From Bipolaris cookei (lineage: Eukaryota > Ascomycota > Dothideomycetes > Pleosporales > Pleosporaceae), in contig NRSV01000060.1 in NCBI GenBank assembly GCA_002286855.1, positions 92,250 through 156,249 of the forward strand: 64,000 bases of DNA, given 5' to 3'. Each line of letters opens with the position of its first letter. Positions within the stretch are counted from its first letter, which is position 1. The position numbers and the translations under genes are program-made. The notes beneath the pieces are model-generated. The model had not been told where the DNA came from and did not search any database. It saw only the letters and a program-made list of their open reading frames with translations. Shown here piece after piece: positions 1 through 11,456 of this stretch.

Positions 1-472
1 GCGTGTCTACCGCCGGGTCGAGATAGGACCAAATATTCGATACCGTGTTGTACACCCATACTCTTCCCTTTTCATCTGTGACACCTTCTCCCTCACCACC
101 AAATATATAGATATGATCGTCGATCACAGCTGCTGTGTGTCCCTTTCTCGAATTCGGTACGTCGTCTAAGCCATTTGCCGATCGAGCAGGATATTTTGTA
201 TAGTCGGCGTCAAGTACTCCGCTTGAGGGAAGAATCACAACGTGCATGTCATTGTCTGCAAGCGTGCCGGCTTCGGTTTCTCCACCGAAGATGTAAGCCC
301 GGCCCTTGACTACCGAAATTGTGTGGTGCGATCGCGGGAGCGGAACAGATGATATGCGTGTGATGTTGGCTTTGAGAGGCAGTGTTGGGTGTTTCATGCC
401 CTTGACGAGGGCTACAGCGCCTCCGAGGAGGTTCTCAGCTGCATACAGCACTCCAGCTGCCCCGGCTTCCAT
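1..472 (-). CDS. Kelch-repeat protein, N-terminal part (runs off the window)
   Basis: An uninterrupted minus-strand frame runs from an ATG at 472-470 off the left edge (157 codons visible). Two kelch-type blades can be read: one centred on HHTISVVKGRAYIFGGE (about residues 52-68) and one on HTAAVIDDHIYIFGGEG (about 119-135) followed by RVWVYNTVSNIW. The double hydrophobic stretch, the YIFGG pair and the downstream Y-N..W are kelch hallmarks. Such blades build a beta-propeller used for protein binding; the partner and cell location cannot be told from this piece. There is no signal peptide. The first residues (MEAGAAGVLYAAENLLGGAV) are Ala/Gly-rich. An upstream in-frame exon cannot be excluded, but the ATG is followed at once by good coding sequence. 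Confidence 0.8.
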   Translation of the reverse strand, partial: MEAGAAGVLYAAENLLGGAVALVKGMKHPTLPLKANITRISSVPLPRSHHTISVVKGRAYIFGGETEAGTLADNDMHVVILPSSGVLDADYTKYPARSANGLDDVPNSRKGHTAAVIDDHIYIFGGEGEGVTDEKGRVWVYNTVSNIWSYLDPAVDT

Positions 473-875
473 TGCAGTAGGTGAGGTCTGGGGATTGATT
501 CGAAAGGAAACAAGCACTTGCTATGATAGAGAAAATCTCCTGAATGTATTCTGATATACAATGTAAGATCGTGAGTTGGTGTATTGGCAACAGGTGGTGT
601 TGTATAGTTGCGAACACGAAGCTACCCCAGAAAATGACGTCACATCAGGAGACACTAGCCACCCGACGCCCATCATTCACAGCCACAGATGCTATTCCGA
701 TACGCTTTCACGTGTAAGAGCGATAGGTGCAGCTCGTCTTAGTCTGAAAATGCAGACACTGAAGTAGTGCTAAACAGCTACAAAAAGCCATGCTAAAAGA
801 CAGATGATACATGATGCATGAGTCGTGATTTCTCTTGATTAAACGACTACGTAGTAATAGTGCACCCCTCGTGCT
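473..875. other. Intergenic, no gene seen
   Basis: About 400 bases between the start of the kelch gene and the 3' end of the ABC1-kinase gene. Only short non-conserved frames are present on either strand. It must hold the kelch promoter, but I see no convincing element. Confidence 0.6.
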
Positions 876-3097
876 TTATATATTCGGGGAGAGTTGATCA
901 GACTTGACATATCGCTCCACCTAGACATGAATCAGCAATAAACTCCAATGAAACGTCCAAGACACGTACCGTATCAATTGAAGCTTGTAAAAAGCTACGC
1001 GCCTCAAGACCAACCCAGACCTTGAGCATGGAAAAGTCGCCTCCACGGATCATAGACGAGCCGCTTTGCGCACCCAGCTGTCGTAGAATGGGAAGTGCCC
1101 TATTGCTAATCAGTATGCGATTCGGAAACGCCAGCGCCAGCGCTTACCCTGCGAACAGATCCAGGTTTGGATTCAAGCTCCTTCCAATACCCTCCAAAAG
1201 AAGTATGCTGAGAACCACATTCACAAAGTCGCCCTCAAGGCGAACGTGATGTGTCCGAACCATTGATAGGACCTCGTTCAAGATGTCTCCAATCTTGATG
1301 TTACCGAGGGCAAAAGTACGGCTCTTGACTCCCAACACTAAGTGTTGCATGCGCAAAGCAAACACCTCGCGGTTCAGGACGGCCTGTGGTTGCCTGCATC
1401 TCTCTACCATCAAGTGACCTGCCTTGTAGCCATCGAACTCTGCAACAGCCTTGAAGAGATCAAGAAAATTAGTGCGGTTCTTTGCATTCAGTTCTGTCAC
1501 TAGGCCGGTATCTATAAAGATGAGTTGAGGTCGGTAGCCCTCACTATCAATTTGCTCCAACGTCGCCTGCCATTGCTTGGGGTTCTTCTTGTGTGGTCTT
1601 AAACGCTCCAGCACTTCTTCGGTGACATCGGGGGATTCCTTAGGGCCCGTTTTCTGGTCTTCTTTCCTGGCAAAAAACGAGACGTCGAGCTGCTCGGGTT
1701 TGTAGAATCGAACCATAATGTTCCCTGGATGCAAATCTGCGTGGATAAAGTTGTCAATGAGAACCATGTTCAGGAAAGCGTCCAATCCTTCATCTGCGAT
1801 ATCCTTCTGAAAGACACCACCTCCATTCTGCAAGAAGTCCTCCAGAGGAATTCCCTGGGCAAACTCTTCGATGAGTACATTGCGCGTAGTGTAATCCGTG
1901 TAGGGGTAAGGGAACCAGGCCGTTGTTCGATCTTTGAAGTTTTTCCGGAAGAGTGTAAGGTTCGCAGCCTCGATTCGCAGGTCCAGTTGCAGCCTCATCA
2001 TTTCGCCGAACTGCTGTACTTCGTCTGGAAATGAGAACCACTCCATGGTAGGTATAGCGTTGATGAGTGCCGCAAAGAATCCCATGATCCGCAAGTCTCT
2101 CCTCACAATCTTCTCGATCTTGGGGTGCAAAACCTTGATAGCAACATGGTCTGACGGTACTCTTGATGGTGTGCTCTTTAGCGTTACATCGACATTCTTC
2201 TTGATCCTGCGCGCCAAGTTGAGATCCTCTTGTTCGCTTGCATTTTCCTTCAGTGTTGCAAGATGTGGCTTTAACCTCGCTTTGTAAACCTGGGCAATTG
2301 CACCTACGCCTAGCGGCTTCTCGTCAAACTCTTCGAAAATATCTTCGAATTTTTGTCCGTCAAAGGCCTCCTCGATGGTACGTTTCGTTACTTCTAAAGA
2401 ATGTGCCGGTGCGTTGGAGTGGAGTGTTGACATGATCAGACACATCTCGGTCGGGAAGACATCTGTTCGCGAAGCCGCCCATTGTCCCAACTACAGATGG
2501 TCAGTCTTTACCGTCCATCGAATGATCTGAAACATGGCAACATACCTTAATGAAGGCAGCTCCCGCCTTCTCCATAGACCCCACTAAGAAGCCGTACCAC
2601 CACAAAGTCCCACTTCGTTCGTTATCTCTATCAGGCTGCCTTGAGCCAAGCCATAGTGCAGGTATAGTCACTATGACCGGAACAAATATAATGACCAAAT
2701 GCAGGAAGCGGAGGCCAGTGGCGATGGGCTCGATTATGTAGTCCTCGAAAAAAAAGTATATGCCCCGCCTGTATTTCGCAGAGTTCTTCAGCACATGCGG
2801 TACTTGCTCATCCAACTCCTTCCTCGATGCCTCGAGCATTGCTTCTTCATGTGTCTGCTCTCCATTGCCAGCTTTGTTACTGGCTACCTCTACGAACGAA
2901 AGAGAACTCAGTAATGTGCCACACGCAGCCCCAGTCGCTGCGCCAGACCATAGTATTGTTTTGCCTTTGAATTTCGGAGTTGCGAATCGGCTGCGAATAG
3001 AAGCAGCGTTTACATATGGGCGATTTAATGCGCGGAATGTGAGTCTTGGGAAGCTTTGTCGGGGACACTGACGTCCCCAAAGGAGCGCCGTCCTCAT
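876..3097 (-). CDS. Mitochondrial ABC1/UbiB-family atypical kinase (ADCK2/MCP2-like)
   Basis: Four exons on the minus strand, 3097-2546, 2490-1148, 1105-970 and 920-876, with introns of 55, 42 and 49 bp (GTATGT..TAG, GTAAGC..TAG, GTACGT..TAG) join without a frame break into 691 aa. ABC1-family signatures are in order: KLGQ (K184-Q187), the Ala-rich GVGAIAQ loop (245-251), the VAIK lysine (K303), the catalytic HADLHPGN block (D436, N441) and the IDTG metal site (D511). The N-terminus from Met 3097 is Arg/Ser-rich and acid-free, as in a mitochondrial presequence, followed by hydrophobic segments near residues 70-90 and 145-165. An upstream in-frame ATG at 3301 would add 68 residues and weaken the presequence, so 3097 is preferred. 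Relatives act in mitochondrial lipid and ubiquinone homeostasis; the substrate is unknown. The last two small exons are inferred from splice sites. Confidence 0.88.
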
Positions 3098-3682
3098 GGT
3101 ACAGGGCGTAGTGCGGATGGGGCGCGTATGGATTCCATGAGGTATGCGCCGGTGCTGGTGACCTGCAAAGTCCAAGGTCGTGACGTCGCGTCGGCGTAAA
3201 TCCCACGCGACACCGACCCTGGTACTATTACCGAGGCGTACTAGGTAGCATCCGGACGAAATTTCAAGATATGCTTGATAACGACTTTTTGGAGATGTCA
3301 TCAGTTACTGAAAACGAGAAGGCAAATGACTGTTGCCATTGTGAGACGATACTAGTTGCATCGGAGCCCATGTTCATATTCTCGGTGACCCCGGTAAAGT
3401 CCTACTATCGCAGAATGTCCATTTTTGGCAACCATGTAGTCAATGCAACCAATGGCACATCCTAGCCTACATGAGGTCTCTCTACATTTAGAAGCCTATC
3501 TCTGCCAAGTCAAACAGATTCCAGAACATGGATGTGCTATTCTAGTCCTCCTCAGTGCCGTTCACTTCCAACCTTTTACATCCACATCACACTAAAAAGA
3601 GGTGCTCCATGCCAAAAACACCGGGGCGAGACCATTTTCACATGAGAATAATTACATTGCATTTACTCCAACCAACAAACCA
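3098..3682. other. Intergenic, no gene seen
   Basis: The region lies between the start of the ABC1-kinase gene and the 3' end of the monooxygenase gene, both on the minus strand. The open frame of the kinase extends upstream to 3301 but probably represents 5' leader. Nothing else is supported. Confidence 0.5.
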
Positions 3683-5511
3683 TCAAGCAGTGATAAAACC
3701 CTCGAACCCATTATCAAGCGCCTTCCTCGTCAACTCCCTATACAAAGGAAACCCGCCCGCAAAGCTTAACTGCTCCCGGACCTTCCCCGGCACATTGTCC
3801 CCCATATACCACGATTTCGTCTGCGGAAACAACGTCTTATCGCTCAACTCTGTAATCTTCTCCCGCCATTGTTGCTCAGCTTCATGCGTAGGCTCACAGT
3901 ACGTAATACCTTCATCGCGGAGCTTGACTATGGCATCGACGATCCAGTCGCCTTGAACTTCCACGCATGTTGGGCCGTTGGAGAAGGCGGTGGGACCTTG
4001 GGCACCATAGAGGAAAAATGTGTTGCTTTACGATCATTAGTTGGAGGGCGAATGTCTCGAGAAGGGGGTTTACTTACGGGAAACCACTTATTGTCATACC
4101 CAGATACGAATATGTACCATTCTTCCATTTCTCCGTCAGCTCAACGCCATCGACGTCCTTCAAGCCCATGTTCTTGATGCCTCCGGTTACAGAGTCGAAG
4201 CCGGTGGCAAGCGCAATCACGTCGAATTCATGGAGCGTACCATCGGCGAGCAAGATGCCCATTTCATTGATCTCCTTTATGGGCGTCTTCTTCACGTCGA
4301 TGACCTTGTTTTCATGTTTGTCGAGCATCTCATAGTAATTTTGTTCTAGACTCGGTCGCTTGGTGCCAAAGGCGTGGGGCGGCTCCAGCGGTGCGAGGAT
4401 CTCACGTTTCTCGGGGTCTGATATCCGCGCGCGAGTCTTCTTTGCCCAGAAGTTGTAGGCTTCGCGGTTGGCTTTGTTGTCATATAGGAGGTCTTTGTAG
4501 TTTGCCTAAGAAATCTAGTGAGTTTCAAATCAACATATGTCGCATGTGAATTACTTACCAGCCAGAACTCGAAACCACCGTTCTCCCAAATCTTCTCATA
4601 GAATGCCTCGCGCTCCTCTGGTGAGTCTTCAAAGGTATTTTTCTGAACATAGTCGTATTGGAAGCCGGCAAAAGTTGTCAATCTCCTCTTAAAGACTTCT
4701 TCGTACTCGCTTTGCTTCCTCTTCTCTTGTTCCTCTTTCGTTAGAGGTTTTTGTCGCATGGGCAGACAGAGATTTGGTGTCCTGACAAACTGCGTTATAC
4801 TGACAGCTTCTTTGGAAGTCTCTTGAGCAATCTGAACACCCGTCGACCCAGTTCCAATTACCGCAACGCGCTTACCCTTTACGTCTACTCCAGAAGCCGG
4901 CCAGAAACTGGAGTGGTGAATCTCGCCCTTGAACTTATCCATACCTGGCCAGTCTGGGAAGTGACGCTTTGCTGCAAAGCCCAGAGCTAGCAGGAAATAC
5001 TTGCAGCGCGCTGTTCGGCCATCTTCCGTCTTTACTATCCATTTCGAGGACGGCTTGTCGTATTGCGCGCCAATGACTCTTGTATTGAAAGCACAGTCTT
5101 TCTTTATATCCAGTTTCCTCTCGACATGGTCAAAGTACTTTTGAAGTTCTTCTGTACCGGGGTACCGGCATGACCAAGTCCATTCCTGGTATCTGTCAGT
5201 TTACACGCAAATAAGAGTATCAAATCCACGCTTACCTTCCAAACCTCCGGCATACTGTACTCATAGATAGGAACTTGAGAGTCAACGCGAGCACCAGGAT
5301 AACAATTCCAATGCCAGATACCCCCAATGTTCGACCCAGCCTCCATAATCTTGCACTTGAACCCTTGTTGGCGCAGCTTATGCATCAGGTAAATGCCACC
5401 AAAGCCAGCACCCACAATTAACACTTCAGTCTCGAGCTCCTTGGCATAGTTCTCATTACTCGGATCCGCCGCCTCATTTGTCGCCCCGATATCCGTACGA
5501 AAGTGCACCAT
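3683..5511 (-). CDS. Type I Baeyer-Villiger flavin monooxygenase
   Basis: Four exons (5511-5236, 5185-4559, 4505-4078, 4025-3683) give 557 aa with every junction in frame. The enzyme class uses FAD and NADPH plus oxygen to insert an oxygen next to a ketone, giving an ester or lactone. Visible signatures: the FAD dinucleotide motif GAGFGG (34-39), the family fingerprint FxGxxxHxxxWP read as FKGEIHHSSFWP (177-188), and the second Rossmann GTGSTG for NADPH (203-208). The late conserved ALATGFD and FFLYGAQGPTAFSNGP blocks are present, the latter created by the third splice junction. Length is normal for cyclohexanone-monooxygenase-like fungal enzymes. There is no signal peptide, so it is probably cytosolic. 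A TATATA stretch near 5632-5637 lies about 120 bp upstream of the ATG. Neighbouring genes do not form a recognisable biosynthetic cluster, so the substrate is unknown. Confidence 0.93.
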
Positions 5512-6688
5512 AATTGCAAATAAAATACTCTAATTCAAAAAATGATAGCCAACTCTCGGTGATCAAAGCTCGATTGATGCGGGGATGGGAAGAGGCGAGT
5601 TAATAACCCAGGCCCCGGCGAACACCCACATCTATATACGCGAGCAAAGGTACACCATACCCCTCCTGCACGAACCCAGAAGATCGACACTCCACCTAAC
5701 CTTCCACACCCTATCTCTTGCCCGATAATCAAACCTTACCCGCTTTCCCTCATGCAATATATCGAAACTCTATCGATCCCATCTAATATCCCTTCCAGCC
5801 GGTTGCCCGCAAGACACCTATCGGCAGACAAACATCATCAACTCACTTGCAGAAATCTGAACGGCGGAATCGCTCCGGGGGGAGGGCTACGCCACACGCG
5901 ATTGCACGATGTGTTCAAACTGTACTCCGGCATGTCTGCTAGTTTGCGGGGTACTAGGGATCATTGACACTACCCCGCATAACACCCGTCCCCACCCCAA
6001 AAGTTATAGTTTGGTGTCGGAGTGAGCTTCCGGGATGCCGGTTTGGGTGTTTCCGGGGAACAAAGTAGTCATCCCGGGAATGGGATTGACCTACTTCATA
6101 GAGCGGAAGGAGGATGGTGCCATGCAAGCGAGGATTCCAGAGTTCGTTGTCAACTCAATTGATAAAGCTGCAGAAAACCCACTGATGCGGACACGTAACA
6201 AAGAGTGCAACAACTCGTTTCCAGTGCCATCATTCCACTTGCTTGACTTTCCTATCACACGGAGACTCTAGGTTTGCCAATCGGTCCGCCTGTCTAGCTA
6301 CTTTTACTACCTATGGGATTTTGAGCACGAGTGATAGTGGTGTTTTGGGGTTACCTGTCCAATCAGTTGTGTCCGGCCCGAATGATCTTCAATGCGGAGT
6401 CGACTCGTATGGGGATACAGGCGGAATGCTGATTTAGGGTAACTAGAGGATCAAGGACGCTTATAGGACTGGATCAAAGGAAGTTCTAGGACGTGCATGC
6501 ACCGGATAGCGGGCTTCTCACGTGTGCATATGCACAATGAGATGTAGGCGGATAGGATAATCAGGTCAGTGGGAAGAATGACCTCCAATTCCAAACACAT
6601 TACTATTCAGGTATTGGCATTCATACTTGATTTGATTGAATAAGGACTCTATATTTTTATCTTTTTTTTTTACAAAAAGTGTTGTACA
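5512..6688. other. Intergenic, no gene seen
   Basis: About 1.2 kb. The left part is the monooxygenase promoter, with a TATATA element about 120 bp from the ATG. Short plus-strand frames at 5752-5967 and 6035-6271 have no recognisable protein character. The right end carries a T-rich run at 6661-6672 just past the GT69 stop codon. Confidence 0.5.
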
Positions 6689-8105
6689 TTATGTTTTCTG
6701 CGGCGAACCCTCAGACCGCAATCCCTCATCCCAGGGCCTGAATGACTGGTGCTGATGATCAGGCATACACTTCACCTGTTCCGGCGGTGAAGTCTCCCAG
6801 TTAATATTAACATCATCGCCTTCATTCCCAACATGACTAGAAGTATATCCCTTCAGCGCCTTGATTTTCTTCGCCGCCTCATCACTATACTCCACATTAA
6901 TACTCGGTACTACAGCGATCTTACCATAGCCGTTAAACCACATGTCCTTGGCAAATAGTTTCGGCTCTCCCTGAAAACACTCTCCCTCAATATTTGCCCG
7001 AAATTTGATCTTCTTCTCCATAATTGGTTTTGCAGTGAACGCCGTCACACCGTTCCAGCACGAGAACACCTGAAAAGGTTTCCAGGCAGAAAGTCGCAAC
7101 TTTGACTTTTGGTCGTTCCAGAATAGATCCCATGCAAAATCCCAGCTACCGTCTTCGGGGATTCTGAAGAACAAGTCGCCAGTCATGCCACGAGCAATCC
7201 AGACATCGTAGAAAGTCGGGTTGTCGCCAACATACGTCCAATCCATGGCACAGGTCTGGTCGGCTCCTTGCAATTTGCGCTGATGGATCAACTCCAAAAA
7301 GTCCTCCATACAAAGCGCAATGTCATTGGAGAATATGACGGTGGTGTCCTTGTCGTAATGCTCCGGGTGCTCGATGAGATCTTTGAGTGCTCGGTTTCGG
7401 AGCTCTGCAAGCGCTTCAATGCGATCTGTTCTTTCAGCCGTTGGGTTAACATCGCTTGACTGTAGCTGGTATTTGATTCCTAGAAGTTCCAGATTGGAAC
7501 GTAATTCATCAAGTACTTCGAAAGTGCCATCACCCGATCTCCCCTCTACTATGGACAGTACACAGTTTGGTGGACCAAGAAAGAGTATGGTTTCTAAAAC
7601 TGAACCAATGAGTCGCGGAAGGAGATCAACGCATTGATGCAAGTCGAGCGCAAAGAAGAACCTTGGGAGTTGCGCATGGATTGTGGGTTCCGACGCGCGC
7701 CCTAGGTAATTGTAGCGCTCGAGGTTTGGCTGTGGGCACTCCAGACGTGGGAATGTCACGTCCGATGGATCCATGATTGCGCGGATATATGGTGGCGCTT
7801 GTGCTCGTAGAGTGGCATTGCCTTTTATTGAGGGTGGCGAAGAAGGTGGTGTCGAATCTGGCGGATGTGCTGGTTGATCTTTAGAGGCTTCTTCAGGTTT
7901 CGCTGTAAATTTCAGTATAGAAATACGCTAAACCGGAATGTTTCCTACCTGATGGGCTTGAATCTGAATTTCCAGACAGGCTGAACTTAATCCTCGGAAA
8001 ACTGTCGCCATACTGGAAAACCCCCACTCCCATGATGAGAACAAAGACCACAACTAGCATTGCGACGGCCTGCAGAAGCGACCACATGATCCGCTGCGTC
8101 GCCAT
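6689..8105 (-). CDS. GT69 alpha-1,3-mannosyltransferase (CAP59/CMT1-like), type II membrane protein
   Basis: Two exons, 8105-7949 and 7902-6689, separated by a 46-bp GTAGGA..CAG intron, encode 456 aa. Residues about 7-30 form one transmembrane helix after a short basic cytoplasmic tail, the layout of a Golgi type II glycosyltransferase. A Pro/Ser-rich stem leads to the catalytic domain, which shows CAP59-family blocks: FFALDLHQC, the NDIALCMEDFLELI stretch, AMDWTY followed by FYDVWIARGM, and FSCWNGVTAF. Family members add mannose to glycans or glycolipids; the Cryptococcus relatives build capsule, while filamentous-fungus members probably act on cell-wall or protein glycans. The start at 8105 gives the cleanest signal anchor; an in-frame ATG at 8207 would add 34 residues before it. 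The C-terminal tail after about residue 420 looks disordered. Confidence 0.9.
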
Positions 8106-8751
8106 GATGGTTGGTCCACCAGAAGAAAAATGGAAGTGTTGTCCAGGAATTGATGTGGCGAGGAAGCTGACATTCTGAAGGTTTGCATCCTGGCTGCGGG
8201 CAAACAAGCAAACAAGGCCGACAAGAGCGACCGCGCCGCATCCCGCGTATGCCAGGGATTAGACCGTGGGGGCAGGCGGCTACATCCGTCATGACGAAAT
8301 GGGTGCTTTCACATAAACGACATCGGACCAGGCGCTCAAGAAACCCATAAAACGCGCTGCATTACAGTTGTGCCACAACGGGCATATCCGTTAGCAATGA
8401 CTTTAGTAATGATGTGTTTTCTTTCAATCCCAGTGTATCCAACCGAAGTATTTCAAGTCCTGCCATTGCATACGTTCTCGCCTTGTCTCTTCGAAATAGA
8501 GCATCTCAAGAAGATTTGGCATCAGCATGACTGAACACACCTACGGACGCCCAGATCTGTTGGATATAGCCAAACCGATGCAAGGGCGGCTACATGAAGG
8601 GTGGAGTGGCTGCAGATATGCGGCACAGCAAAGATCACGTGGTTATGGTCCTTGGTTATATGTATCACCAGCATTGCATGCAGGTATCTTACGTTTCCAG
8701 TCCTCCGCTCTGACCTTCAATTTTTTATCGCGCTGTCACTCGTTCAAGGCC
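8106..8751. other. Divergent intergenic region
   Basis: Separates the minus-strand GT69 gene from the plus-strand surface-protein pseudogene. Frames on both strands here are short and not protein-like. I see no clear regulatory motif. Confidence 0.5.
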
Positions 8752-9796
8752 ATGTCCAAAATCTTTCTTCCATTCTTTATCGTTTTCAGTGCTTTAAATT
8801 TCGCATCTCCCAGTCTTGCAATGATACGCAATGGAATCGCTTCTCTAGCACCACCTTCCACGACCGCACTAGCTCGCCACCAGCTCCATAAACGACAAAA
8901 TGCTGAGCATGTTACTACCTAGGGATACCTTAATGGAAACTCCAAAAGCTCCCGAACAACAGACCCAGGCTATGAGTGTCGAGTCGACACTGTGCATGGA
9001 CTCTGGGGATTCTGTCGAACAACAGTAATATCAGCCAGTGAATGCGGTTTGGCAAGATTCTGCGTCGACAGCCACTCTTGTACGTCAGGATGTGGTAGGT
9101 TATCTGGCAGAACGGACGCTACTACTTTCTCATGGTTAGCAACTATGCCCTACAGTATCATTAAAAATTCTGGCAGAAACTGATAACGAACCAAACCAGT
9201 TTTGCTCCACAGTCCTTCTCCTCAACGGTCCGGATCAATCCTACGAATACATCGCTTGCAGCGCGAAAGCAGGAACAGATACTCCCCTCGCAGCCCCAAA
9301 AAGTGTGGAGGCATCAACAACATCGACATCGACATCCAGCACTATTGCAACGACAATGACATTCAGCTCTACTCCAGTCCCTCCATCAGATACTACGAGT
9401 TCAATCTCGCAATCAGCATCGACGGCTACACAACAATCTCCCCTAGCAAATTCGCCATCTCCAACCCTACCCAACTCCGCCTCTTCATCTTCAAACTCCC
9501 CCAACATCGGCGCCATCGTCGTCGGCGTCATCGCAGCACTAACTGTCATCTGCCTTACGATTCTTGGCGTGCTGCTCATCCGCCGGAAACACTCGATTGT
9601 ACACAAGACCGCCAAACTCCCAGAATATACCTACGACAGCCAATCCGCCCCTACAACGGACACTGCGTATGGCTCTGTTCGGGCGCAAAAAGGGTACCAG
9701 TGGGATAGTAGTCATGGGCCTGTAGAAATGCAAGGGGGATATCCTGGGAATAGTGAACCACTTGAGTTGATGGGGAGGGCACGGTCTGCCGATTGA
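8752..9796 (+). pseudogene. Ser/Thr-rich single-pass cell-surface protein (Mid2/WSC-like), probably broken
   Basis: The ATG at 8752 opens a signal peptide (MSKIFLPFFIVFSALNFASP) and a Lys-Arg pair typical of Kex2 sites. The frame meets TAG at 8920-8922, yet the same frame continues directly with a Cys-containing ectodomain (YLNGNSK, YECRVDT, GLWGFCRTT, CVDSHSCTSGCG). No intron of workable size removes the TAG. A later intron near 9095-9199 is needed to reach the QFCSTVLL block, but the best GT-AG pair restoring frame (9095-9176) drops about a dozen residues. After that come a Ser/Thr-rich stalk, a transmembrane helix (about 9508-9582, GAIVVGVIAALTVICLTILG), a basic stop-transfer RRK and a short tail ending at 9796. 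The architecture is that of fungal wall-stress sensor-like proteins. It could still be functional if the TAG is a sequencing error. Confidence 0.55.
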
Positions 9797-10023
9797 GGAA
9801 ATGAGGATGGGCAAAGTGTAGACGGATGGAAATGTATTATTGGTAAAAATTTACAAGACTAGCGATCAATGAATGTGTAATGAAAAGTTACAGAATAGTA
9901 CTCGACGACTTGGAAAACAGACATTGATCCGGTTACTTCTCTTTATCAAATCCTTGTAACCGCAGCATATATAACCCACCACCCTCTCCCACTCCCAGTC
10001 TAACCCAACCTCCCCTCACCTAC

Positions 10024-10983
10024 TCAATCCCCATACAACTCCATAAGATGATTCAGCATCTTCCTCTGCAACTCCAAAAGCCTCTCCTTCGTAATCTTCC
10101 CCCCGCCCACAGCCACCGTTTGCGAATCTACAACTTCCATAGGATCATAACTCGCTCCTAGCACAAGATACGGTTTGACACCAAAAAAAGGAACTCCCAA
10201 GACTTTGAGCGATGAAGACTGCGAGTCAACCATTGCTTTACAAGCGCGGTACACTTTTGCGTCGTATTGGTCTAGTTCTTCTTTTTCGCGCTCGGGGGTC
10301 TAAGGGGGAGTTGGTTAGTTTGGGTAAGTGCTAGGAAGATTGTATAGGGGGATTGGAGAGCATACGCGAAGGAGTCCTGTGCCCTCTAGTAGGCCAGGCA
10401 GTGATCTGAGATATGTTAGTCGGAATGTTGGAATGGGGAGAGATGCATACAAAGCCGCTCGATGCGTGCGCTCGTTTTCGCGCTGAAATTTTTGCTCTTC
10501 GATGAGTTTCTTGCGGCCAGCTTCCCATGATTTGACGTTTGCATCTTGGTCTTTCATCAACTAGTACACATAGTAAGCGTTGAGTATAGATGTAAGGTAG
10601 TATGGGTGCCGCACCTTGCGAACGGCGGGAGCAAAATCGGGGTTTTGCGCGGCGATCTTGCTCACGCAGCGAAGGCCTTGCTTCCATTCTGTAATGGTTG
10701 AGGGATCTATGAGTGGGGAAGAGACCCGGTCTTGGGACTTGGGAGGTGGTTGTCTGTGCTGCAGCGCTGGACGACCAACAAGACGAGGGTCAGACGGTGA
10801 TGGTTGATATTGATGGCTCGGCTCGGGTTGATAGTGCTGCGGGTAATCCTGGTTCGCTTGATAACTCTGATTCTGTTCGTACTTTTGTTGGTCCTGGTAC
10901 GGCTGAGCCTCCGGCTTAGGCAGGCTTGCGAGCGTGGCCAAGATGGCGGCAAGATCTGGATTTTGTTGCCCGTCTTGCGCCAT
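10024..10983 (-). CDS. DUF2458 family protein
   Basis: Four exons (10983-10615, 10560-10451, 10405-10366, 10299-10024), with introns of 54, 45 and 66 bp, join in frame into 264 aa. The first third is Gln/Pro/Tyr-rich and probably disordered. The rest is helical and charged: ITEWKQGLRCVSKIA, WEAGRKKLIEEQKFQREN and a C-terminal half with GVPFFGVKP and ERLLELQRKMLNHLMELYGD. This order matches my memory of the fungal DUF2458 family, whose function is not established. The internal 40-nt exon is supported by the frame and by the conserved SLPGLLEGTGLLR it encodes. There is no signal peptide or membrane segment. Confidence 0.8.
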
Positions 10984-11456
10984 ATTTGCGGTAAAAAGTT
11001 AATTATCTGAACGAGTAACTCTGGAGTGAATCTATAGTGTCTCAATGTGTGGGGTGTGGTGTGGATTCAATGTGTGAATGACGGCGCATGGCGCGTATTG
11101 CTTGCGCTTATTTCAAGGACAAGGAAGAGAAAGAAGCACTCTCCAGCCCAGACCACTCATTCTGTGCTGCAGAACCGTCCAGTAGCCCTGTCTTGAAAGA
11201 CTTTACAGTCAACGACCAAAAAATCGCGGCACAATTCAACTCGTCGTGTTCGTAGTAGTAGTGCAGCGCGATGGGTGTAGTAGGTCGGGTGGAGACAAGG
11301 AACAGGGCGGAAATCTCCGCATCCAACCCTAGTCCATCTCAACTTTTGGAAATCGTCGAATCATTCGACCTCCCGCTCCGCAAGTCTTGACGGCATCCTC
11401 GCTCCCACCACCCCACCCCACTCCCACACTCGAGTGTGTTCGGCGCTGCTCACACA
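10984..11456. other. Divergent intergenic region
   Basis: Promoter region shared by the minus-strand DUF2458 gene and the plus-strand COX14-like gene. No distinct element is recognised. A short minus-strand frame at 11108-11326 has no protein character. Confidence 0.5.

Noticed and set aside
3555..5500. A biosynthetic gene cluster around the Baeyer-Villiger monooxygenase
   Set aside because: Neighbours are a mitochondrial kinase and a glycosyltransferase; no synthase, tailoring enzyme or cluster regulator is present.
9241..9615. Minus-strand frame of 124 codons opposite the surface-protein pseudogene
   Set aside because: It is the antisense of the Ser/Thr stalk and membrane helix; codon choice supports the plus strand.
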